A stretch of DNA of 64,000 bases, taken from NCBI GenBank assembly GCA_035292585.1, contig DATDPU010000057.1, positions 1 to 64,000 of the forward strand. The letters run 5' to 3'. The position numbers and the translations under genes are program-made. Shown in pieces: positions 45,001 to 51,800 of this stretch. The notes beneath the pieces were generated by a model, which saw only the letters and a list, made by a program, of their open reading frames with translations, searched no databases and was not told the DNA's origin. This stretch comes from DASSFZ01 sp035292585. GTDB lineage: Bacteria; Chloroflexota; Anaerolineae; Fen-1058. The first letter of the stretch is position 1. Each line of letters opens with the position of its first letter.

Positions 45001-46097
45001 GCGACGCCCTGCGACAGGGCCTGGCGGTTCACACCTATCGGGTGGATGAAGGGTTATTGGGTCAAGTTGTTCGGACCGGCCAGCCAGTGTTATTATCGGC
45101 TACCTCCGCAGCAGTGTTGCACACCGCTTTGAGACCCGAGCATCTCCAGGAGATTGAACGCTTTGGCCCGATCGCCAGTGCGGTCATCGTGCCGTTGCGG
45201 CTGCGCGGACGCACGATTGGCGTCCTGGTAGGCTGGCGCGATCCATCCCAGCCCCCATTTACACGCGACGATCAACTAACCTTGCAGCGACTGGCCGACC
45301 GGGCGGCGCTGGCGATCGACAACGCGCGCCTGTATCGCGACCTGGAAACGGCCATGCGCGAGGAACAGCAAACGCGGGAACAGCTAGTGCAAACGGAAAA
45401 ATTCGCCGCGCTGGGCCGCATGGTCGCTGCGGTGGCGCACGAGCTGAACAACCCGCTCCAGACGATCCAGAATTGCCTGTTCCTCATCCAGCAAGACACG
45501 GCCGCCGATGCTTCTCTGCATGAATACCTGAACATGGCAGCCTCGGAGGCGCAGCGTCTATCGAACCTGGTGGCCCAGTTGCGGCAACTGCTGCGGCCCG
45601 GCAGCGCCAGCTCGACGCAAGCGCTCGTCCTTCAACACGTTCTCAGCGAAGTACGCGCGCTGCTGACGCTCCAGCTCGACGCCGGGGGTGTCGCGTGGCA
45701 GCAGGTTACCCTGCCGGGCGATCTGGAAGTGTGCGGCGTGGCCGATCAGCTCAAGCAAGTTTTCCTGAACATCAGCCTCAACGCCATTGATGCGATGCAG
45801 CCGGCCGGCGGCCGGCTGGTGGTGAGCTCGATCCTTTCGCCCGAGGCCAGCCAGGTGGGCGTGATTTTCCAAGACACCGGACCGGGTATCCCACCCGATA
45901 ATCTCTCCAAGCTGTTCGAGCCTTTCTTCACCACGAAGTCGAGCGGCCTCGGCCTGGGCCTGCCGATTTGCTACGAAATTGTGCAGCGGCACGGCGGGCA
46001 CATCCTCGTCGACAGCCAGCCGGGGCAAGGCGCGGCCTTCACGGTGTGGTTGCCGCTCGCCCGCTCAGAGTCGCGCGACCAGGAGCATCCCCTATGA
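42066..46097 (+). CDS. Multi-PAS membrane-associated histidine kinase
   Basis: A 1343-residue sensor kinase starting at GTG with AGGAGG five bases upstream. Two N-terminal membrane helices (about 20-45 and 50-75) are followed by a coiled linker. About six PAS modules lie between 125 and 910, a GAF domain at about 920-1090, HisKA with His1125 (AHELNNPLQTIQN) and a HATPase ending GLGLGLPICYEIV. The HELNNPL motif marks the HPK4/NtrB-like class. Its stop overlaps the next ATG (ATGA), so it is co-translated with an OmpR-type regulator. It probably senses redox or small ligands. Confidence 0.92.
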   Translation: MPELKADLPYPTARGKAYASPFRLLALIAVSVFVIEALVMILLLGLPPMPHALSAPLDALLVTILMYPVLYRNVVRPMSRHIDERRQAEAALRCAHDDLETRVAERTAELAQVNQALRAEIAERQRVDSELRASEERFRLALQNAPVAVAAQDRDLRFLWAYNQRTVDPSAVIGKTDTDLFPPEDAARLIALKRKVLETETETRGQLWLTSGDKRVFLDLYLEPLRDAAGQVTGIGIATVDLTEIKRVEAALRESEADLKRAQAVAHIGSWRLDTRRNALWWSDETYRIFGIPLGTPLTYEVFLANVHPDDREHVDQRWAAALRGEPYNIEHRIVVDGGVEWVRERAELEFDEQGTLLGGFGTVQDITALKQSQETATWLASFPELNPDPVVEVDLAGQVHYLNPAAKRLMPDLEAAGDQHPWLASLEAVGRRFQSGDASVVTREVTVGAESYQQTIYRVPNSQRVRLYSLNISKRKHAEAQVEQARRRAEALAQDLQAERDILDTIMENTSAQLAYLDPDFNFVRVNSAYALSSGHSREELLGRNHFAWFPSPENQAIFERVRETGQPVVFYAKPFAYVDQPERGITYWDWSLVPLKDQAGCVRGLVFSLMDVTQLKRAEEVLRIAHDELELRVQERTEELATAEEELIRQNAELLAAHQQAQAERQRYSDLFEFAPDAYLVTDVNGHIQEANAAAGRSLNIARTDLIGKPLTVFIAESERQAFRSQLSQLGQLDRIQEWVVRFWPRTSMEFDAELTVATVYNVAGKPIALRWLLRDITERKQAEKQRRIQSAALEAAANGIIITDRRGTIEWCNPAFSRMTGYSAGEVLGQCPRILKSGQHGPDFYRQLWETIRAGQVWHGELINRRKEGAQYTEEQTITPVLDEQGNISHFIAIKQDVTERKRDEEAIRLHAARAEALSEVARALAEARLDYQTVLDIVGQSGAKLAAGSCVIRLISEDGQWLKVVTAHHPDPAIGDALRQGLAVHTYRVDEGLLGQVVRTGQPVLLSATSAAVLHTALRPEHLQEIERFGPIASAVIVPLRLRGRTIGVLVGWRDPSQPPFTRDDQLTLQRLADRAALAIDNARLYRDLETAMREEQQTREQLVQTEKFAALGRMVAAVAHELNNPLQTIQNCLFLIQQDTAADASLHEYLNMAASEAQRLSNLVAQLRQLLRPGSASSTQALVLQHVLSEVRALLTLQLDAGGVAWQQVTLPGDLEVCGVADQLKQVFLNISLNAIDAMQPAGGRLVVSSILSPEASQVGVIFQDTGPGIPPDNLSKLFEPFFTTKSSGLGLGLPICYEIVQRHGGHILVDSQPGQGAAFTVWLPLARSESRDQEHPL

Positions 46098-46897
46098 CCG
46101 CTACGAACGCCATCCTCGTCATTGACGATGAGCCTAACCTGCGCCGCAGCCTGGCGCTGGTGCTGCAACGCGCCGGCTACCAGGTGACGACGGCCGAGGA
46201 CGCCCAGGCGGCTCTCTGCGCGCTGCAGGCCGGGGCGTTCGACCTGGCCTTTCTCGATATCAAGCTGCCCGATATGAACGGCATGGAGCTGCTGCCCCAG
46301 ATTCGCCGTCTGTGTCCTGACTTGCCGGTGCTGATTCTCACCGCGCACGCCACACTTGATTCGGCGATGGCGGCCGTGCGGCAAGGCGCGCGCGATTATC
46401 TCTTGAAACCGCTCCGGGCGGAGCAGATTTTGACCCGCGTGCGTGAAGTGCTGGCCGAGCAGGCGCAGCCCAAGCGTCGGCAGGAATTGGTGGCGCAGCT
46501 CGAAGGACTCCTGGCCGAGCTGCACCAGGTCGACGATCCGCACTCGCCCGCGCCGGCCATCCCCTATGCGCAGCCCCCGGCCGATCCGGCGCGCTATCTG
46601 CGACGCGGGCCGCTGATGCTCGACTTGCACGCGCGCCGCGCGCTGTTGCAGGAACGGCACATCCCCCTGCCGCCCTCCACGTTCGACTATCTCACCACGC
46701 TCATGCGGCACGCGCCCGATCCGGTCAAGTATGAGACGCTCGTGTTAGAGTCACAAGGATACGCCGTCTCGCGGACCGAAGCGCGCGAAATAGCCGGCTG
46801 GCAGATCCACGAGCTGCGCCAGGCGCTCGAACCCGACCCGCAACAGCCTAGCCTGATCATCACCGTGCGCAACGTCGGCTACCGGCTGGTGACGTAG
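46094..46897 (+). CDS. OmpR-family response regulator
   Basis: A 267-residue regulator with a receiver domain (phospho-acceptor Asp55 in FLDIKLPDMNG, Thr in LTAHA, Lys in LLKPL) and a C-terminal winged helix of the OmpR type (SLIITVRNVGYRL at the end). The start overlaps the kinase stop, fixing the pair. The winged helix is joined by a linker of about 40 residues. Its probable sites are the CCCCAA direct repeats at 47140 and 48433, based on position only. Confidence 0.92.
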   Translation: MTATNAILVIDDEPNLRRSLALVLQRAGYQVTTAEDAQAALCALQAGAFDLAFLDIKLPDMNGMELLPQIRRLCPDLPVLILTAHATLDSAMAAVRQGARDYLLKPLRAEQILTRVREVLAEQAQPKRRQELVAQLEGLLAELHQVDDPHSPAPAIPYAQPPADPARYLRRGPLMLDLHARRALLQERHIPLPPSTFDYLTTLMRHAPDPVKYETLVLESQGYAVSRTEAREIAGWQIHELRQALEPDPQQPSLIITVRNVGYRLVT

Positions 46898-46966
46898 CCT
46901 AGCCGCTCGTCGGCGTTTGCCCGCAGAACGCTAACGCCCACAAGGGGCTACACGACGTTTTCCACT

Positions 46967-46998
46967 GCGCGCCGTCGGCATCCCCGCCGACGGCGCGC
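46967..46998. terminator. 13-bp perfect hairpin after the response regulator
   Basis: GCGCGCCGTCGGC (46967-46979) pairs with GCCGACGGCGCGC (46986-46998). A degenerate TAGCC...GGCTA hairpin lies just before it (46893-46955). Confidence 0.6.
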
Positions 46999-47089
46999 TA
47001 AAGTTGGATCCGCATCGGACGCCGTCGGAAGCAATCCAATGTGACATTGTGACATGGTCGAGCGGTCACCCATCCCCGCGATGAGGCAG

Positions 47090-47113
47090 GCCTGGACAAA
47101 CAATTGTCCAGGC
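47090..47113. terminator. 10-bp perfect hairpin
   Basis: GCCTGGACAA and TTGTCCAGGC flank ACAA. It lies 27 bases before the CCCCAA repeat, so it is upstream of the next promoter. Confidence 0.5.
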
Positions 47114-47139
47114 CCTGTGCTTGAGCCGAAGCCAACAAA

Positions 47140-47183
47140 CCCCAAACAACTCCAATGTTATAGACCCCACAACCCGATAGAAT
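47140..47183 (+). promoter_or_regulatory. Regulated promoter 1 with CCCCAA direct repeat
   Basis: CCCCAA (47140) and CTCCAA (47150) are direct repeats with a 10-base period. They abut ATGTTA at 47155-47160 in the -35 place, followed by a 17-base spacer and TAGAAT at 47178-47183. The promoter at 48433-48476 has the same layout base for base. It drives the receiver, DUF4418 and permease-remnant genes. Confidence 0.7.
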
Positions 47184-47219
47184 GGAAAGCACGATCGACC
47201 GTGCTGAAGGGAGGTCAGC

Positions 47220-47630
47220 TTGGCGCCGCGCGCCTCCATCCTGGTTATCGACGACGAATTCAACCTTCGGCGCACGCTGGCCCTCATCCTGCAGCGCGCC
47301 GACTTTCGGGTGGTGACGGCAGGCCACGCTGCCGAGGCGCTGCGCTGTTTGCAGCGATCGACCTTCGACCTCGTGTTCCTGGATCTCAAACTGCCTGACA
47401 TCAACGGTCTGTGCCTGTTGGCGGAAATTCGCCGCCGGCGCCCAGACCTGCCCGTGTTGATCCTGACCGCGCACCCCACGCCCGAATCGGCGGCCGAGGC
47501 CCGGCACTTGGGCGCGCGCGATTACCTGATGAAACCGATCGATCCGGCGCGCATCCTGGAGTGTGTGGAAGCCATCGTTTCCAGAAGCGATTTGCCACAA
47601 AATGGGAGCGTGTCCCCAAACCAGCCGTAG
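47220..47630 (+). CDS. Receiver-only response regulator
   Basis: A 136-residue single receiver domain with Asp55 in FLDLKLPDING, Thr in LTAHPT and Lys in DYLMKPIDP. The start is TTG, chosen because GGGAGG lies five bases before it and no ATG fits. It is close in sequence to the receiver of the preceding regulator, so it is likely a duplicate that lost its output domain. It could act as a phosphate sink or as a modulator. It heads the operon from the CCCCAA promoter. Confidence 0.88.
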   Translation: MAPRASILVIDDEFNLRRTLALILQRADFRVVTAGHAAEALRCLQRSTFDLVFLDLKLPDINGLCLLAEIRRRRPDLPVLILTAHPTPESAAEARHLGARDYLMKPIDPARILECVEAIVSRSDLPQNGSVSPNQP

Positions 47631-47704
47631 ACCTCGAAGGTCTGGAAACTGGCTCGCCGAACATGGGTGAAGGTGAACAATCAACCTACACAAGGAGACC
47701 TGCA

Positions 47705-48124
47705 ATGAAAGCTTCAGCGATTCTGATCGTGGCTTTGGCCGCCGTCGTCGGTGTCGTACCGCTGCTCACTGATTGCCTGGCCGAAGGCCAAACCCTGGCG
47801 ACCGCCGATGGACGGCAAGTGCCGATGAAGTGCCACTGGACGGCTATCGCCGAATTCGCGTTGGCGGTTCCGCTGTTAGGTGTGGGCGCCTCGCTCTGGT
47901 TCAGCCGCCGCAAGGAAACCCGGCGACCCCTGGCGCTGCTGGGCATGATCATCGGCGCGTTGGTCATCCTGCTGCCGACCGCGCTGATCGGCGTGTGCCA
48001 GCATCCCGATGCGACCTGTAACCTCGTCATGCGACCGACGCTGATCCTATCGGGAACGCTGGTGATGGGTATCAGTATGCTCAGCCTGGTCGTCTCCGAG
48101 CGGCGCGCGGAGCAGATCGCGTGA
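47705..48124 (+). CDS. DUF4418-family membrane protein
   Basis: A 139-residue protein with about four membrane helices: 2-20, 45-65, 78-97 and 112-132. It contains conserved cysteines in LLTDCLAEG, MKCHWTA and HPDATCNL, typical of DUF4418. AAGGAG precedes the ATG. Family members are often encoded beside FtsX/MacB-type permeases, and here its stop overlaps the start of a decayed permease (GTGA). The role is unknown. Confidence 0.8.
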   Translation: MKASAILIVALAAVVGVVPLLTDCLAEGQTLATADGRQVPMKCHWTAIAEFALAVPLLGVGASLWFSRRKETRRPLALLGMIIGALVILLPTALIGVCQHPDATCNLVMRPTLILSGTLVMGISMLSLVVSERRAEQIA

Positions 48125-48417
48125 GTTTAGCGCAGCTGGTGCTGAAGAATATCTCAGGCAGCGCCTTCCGCAGCTGGATCGTCGCGCTGTGCGTATTGGT
48201 GGTCGCCGGCATCGGTCTGGCCGTCCTCGCCATTTCTCTGTTCAGAAACTTGCTGGTTGTTTGACTGGGTCGGCCTTTCCTGCTGCCGCCGCTCCCGGCG
48301 CTGCTCGTCTTGAGCTTAGGCGGCCTGGCGATCGCACTGGCGAGTGTCATGCTGGCGGCGTTGTTCCCGGCATTCCGGATCAGTCGCCAAGACCCCGCGG
48401 TAACGATGAGCGAATGA
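48121..48417 (+). pseudogene. FtsX/MacB-type permease with internal deletion
   Basis: Starting at GTG overlapping the DUF4418 stop, it reads SLAQLVLKNISGSAFRSWIV, matching the N-terminus of the permeases at 61155 and 62408. After about 40 residues it jumps to LFRNLLVV, an in-frame TGA (48262-48264), and LGRPFLLPPLPALLVLSL to AFRISRQDPAVTMSE, which matches their C-terminus. About 300 middle residues are missing, yet both ends stay in the same frame. It is clearly non-functional as a transporter. Confidence 0.85.
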
Positions 48418-48432
48418 CGTTCTGCCAATAAA

Positions 48433-48476
48433 CCCCAAACAACCCCAATGTTACTGGCCGTGATCTTCCCTAAAAT
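48433..48476 (+). promoter_or_regulatory. Regulated promoter 2 with CCCCAA direct repeat
   Basis: CCCCAA at 48433-48438 and 48443-48448 (10-base period), ATGTTA at 48448-48453, a 17-base spacer and TAAAAT at 48471-48476. The spacing is identical to 47140-47183. It should drive the secreted-protein/copper-oxidase operon after a leader of about 315 bases. Confidence 0.72.
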
Positions 48477-48586
48477 GAGAATCGGACAAAGCGCTGCACA
48501 GAGATGTTTGCCAGTCTATCGGTGAGTCGGGGGTTGCGACGTGGCTGCTTCACATCGCTGACGACCTGCGGCGGCAGAGGGGAGGT

Positions 48587-48621
48587 GCAGGGCGGGGACG
48601 GACGTGATGTCCCTGCCCTGC
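48587..48621 (+). promoter_or_regulatory. Leader hairpin before the 1941-residue gene
   Basis: GCAGGGCGGGGAC (48587-48599) pairs with GTCCCTGCCCTGC (48609-48621) with one mismatch. It lies inside the predicted 5' leader and could attenuate or stabilise the transcript. Confidence 0.45.
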
Positions 48622-48645
48622 CGTCGCGCAGGTTCAGGGAGGTTC

Positions 48646-48801
48646 ATGACCGAACTTGAAATATGCAACACACTGACAAGCTGCTGTCACACCCTCATCA
48701 ATTTTCCTCACGAAGGAGATTGCAGCCAAATGAGAAAAGGGACGAGGAGTGATCAGCGGGGGTTTTTCATGAAAGCCTTTGACAGCAAGGAGGACACATG
48801 A
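48646..48801 (+). CDS. Possible leader peptide, 51 residues
   Basis: An ATG with GGGAGG close upstream opens MTELEICNTLTSCCHTLINF and ends KAFDSKEDT with a TGA that overlaps the next start as ATGA. An internal ATG at 48730 also has a good AAGGAG. Composition is not typical of a folded protein. Leader or coupling peptide is possible; chance is not excluded. Confidence 0.3.
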   Translation: MTELEICNTLTSCCHTLINFPHEGDCSQMRKGTRSDQRGFFMKAFDSKEDT

Positions 48802-51800
48802 CAGGCACTCGATCAATCTCAATCGTTCTCGTCAGGTTGGCGGCGCTGGTCGCACTTGTGCTGGCCGTCCTTCCGGTCATGCCGCCAAATGCGACAGTAC
48901 CGGAAGCGGCGGCGCAGGCGACAACGACCAACACGCTTACGCTCAGAGTGGTCAGCGCCCGCGACGAGCCGCGCGCATTCGACGGCGTTGGAGTAGCGAA
49001 GGGCGCCGCCGTCACCAACTACAAGTGGCTCATCAGCGTGGACAATACGGGCGATGCCAATCCAACCAGTGATCCCAATTGTCACCCGTATCTGAATCCG
49101 CCCGCGAACACGATCCGCAATCCCAACTATCCAGACCTGTGCAACTGGGCGGGTGTCCGAACGGCGCCGGGCTGGGCGCCGGTCTATACCCAGGGCGACC
49201 AGAACGACCTCGACCTGGATACCGGCATCACGCTGCCCGCTGGCAAGTACTTGATTTCGGTCATGGCCGACGGGTACAAAGTCGACGGCGAGCACTTCAC
49301 CGTGCCGCTGCCCGCGCCCGGTCTCGTCGAGGTGCAGGCTCAACCCCTGCCCTTGCCGCCCGCGACCATGGTCATCCGGGTCTTTAACGACCAATCGATG
49401 ACCAACGGACAGTTCGACGCGCCGGGAGAGCAAGGCCTGGCCGGGTTTAGAGCCAGCATCAACGACATGCTGGGCGAGATCACAGCGGACATGTTCGGTA
49501 ATCCGCTGTGCACCGTGTACCAGAAAGATGCTGACGGGAACGTCGTGTACGACGCCGACGGCGCGCCGATCGTCGAGACGCTGGGCAATGGCTGCTACAG
49601 CGATGCGAACGGCGATATCATCATCCCCAACCTCGGCACGATCCGTTTCGACGTGCTGGTAATCCCGCCGGACGGCCAGGATTGGATCCAGACCACTACG
49701 CTGGAAGGCTCTCAAGGGTGGGATACCTGGCTGCAGGAAGCCGGCACCGGTCTGGACAACGAGTTCGTCGTCGCGGGCGAGCCATTCCCCTGGACGGTCT
49801 TCGGCTTCGTCCAACCCCGAACCCCGAATTTGGGCGGCACAGGGACGATCCAGGGTGTGATCATGGGGGCGATCACGGCCAGCCCCGCCCAAGGCGGCTT
49901 GCCTTTCCAGGGCGCCACCTGGGGCGGGTTCGCCGGAACCCAGCTCGACACGCCGATCGCCAATCCCTGGCTCTCATTGAACGATCTGCAGAACGGCGAC
50001 ACCGCCGTCTGGGTCGGCCAGGGCAACGCCGATGGCTCGTTCACCATCCCCAACATCCCGCCCGGCAACTATTCCCTGACCTACTGGGATCAGAATCAGC
50101 ACTACATCCTTGACTTTGTCCAGGTCACGGTGAATGCCGGTGAAGTCACCGACGTGGGCATCCGCACGCTCACCTACTGGTTCACCAAGTTCTACGGTAC
50201 GGTCTTTGTCGACAACAACGAGAACGGCAAGCGCGATCCCGGAGAGGCGGGTGTACCGAGCTACCCGATCGTCCTCAAGGATCGCGACAACTCCGAGATC
50301 GACCGCATGTCGATCGCGGTAGTCACCAACCCGGATGGTTCCTATGAATTCGAAAAGGCCTACCCGATGGGTTCCTGGATGGTGCTGGAAGCCTACATGG
50401 ATCGCTACCGCACCACCGGCATCACCTTCCAGGCCTGGAACCAACCGGATGAGACGACGGTCTTGGGCAATGGCGTCGATGTGGACGTCCTGCCAATCCT
50501 GAGCCAGCCGGGACGATTGGACTGGGGCGTGAAACCCTACGCGCCCGGCGCCAACGGCGGCATCGTCGGCACCGTGTTCTACGACACGATGCGCGCCGAG
50601 GACGACGCCCGGTACGCAGGGGCTGAGCCTTACCAGCCCGGTGTCCCCAACCTGACGCTGAACCTGTACGCAACGGTGCCGTGTGGGACAACCGCTGGCG
50701 CTGCGTGCGATGCTAGCGGACGCTTCGAACTCGCCGCCGACGGCTCTCTGGCCAAGGGCGGGCTGCTGAACACGGCGGTCACAGAACAGTTCACCCGGCC
50801 CAAGAATTGCCAGGCGCGCGACGTCGATGGAAATCCGGTGGACTTTCCAGCGTTGCCGCCCTACGTCTCAGACCCGACCGGTCCAGACGACCCCCGTCTC
50901 AAGGACTGCCTGGAAGGGCCGCTGATGGGCACGCAGTTCGGCGCCGAGTTCGCCACGCTGGATGGGAACTTTGGTTTCACCGAGCGGGCAGACGGAACCC
51001 CGCTCCCGGCCGGCGATTACCTGGTCGAAGTCGTGATCCCCAACGATTCCGTTTTGGGGAGGCCGCTGTTCCAGGTGACGCGCGAAGAGGACGTCAACAT
51101 GTACTCCGGCGACACGTTTGTGCCGGCAGTTCCGCCGCCGCCCTGCGCCGGCGCGCTGCACACAGTTGACGTGGCTGGCATCCTCCCCGACAGCCCCGAC
51201 GCAGTCGACAACCCGGGCTACGCGGATGCCGGCGGCAGCCGCTTCGAGGGTCAGCAGAAGCCGCTGTGCAACGTCAAGCTGATCTCACTCGGCAACGGCA
51301 AATCCATCGCCCCGATCTTCACGCTATTCACGCCGGTGCCGATCCCCGGCAAGTGGAAGGGCTACATCATCAACGACCTGAACGTGGACACGAACCCGTT
51401 GAGCCTGACCTTCGGCGAAATGGCGGGCCTCCAGTTGCCAATCGGCGTGTATGACTTTACCGGCCGGCTCGTCCACACGATCCATTCGGACTATCACGGC
51501 GTGTATGAAGTGCTGCTGCCTTCTTCGGCGACCACCAATGCGCCGACGCCGAGCGGCCTGCTGGCCAGCGTGTACTACATCTACGGCAACGACCCCGGCC
51601 AGCCCGGCGCGCTGAACCCGGACTACAACCCGCAGTACCGCTCCATCGGGGCTAGCTTCGAGATTTACACCGGGATGATTACACCCTCAGACCTGGCGCC
51701 GGTTCAGAATGGGGCCCAGATCTGGAGCCCGGCGTCCCAAGTCAGCAAGGCGGCCCTGTGCAAGCTGGACGCGACGACGCCGCAGTTGTTTGCGGTCTCG

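Noticed and set aside
38339..48264. TGA recoding, because two remnants have an in-frame TGA after a Val-Val pair
   Set aside because: Both genes also carry large deletions, and intact genes in the window use TGA as normal stops, so the TGAs are decay mutations.
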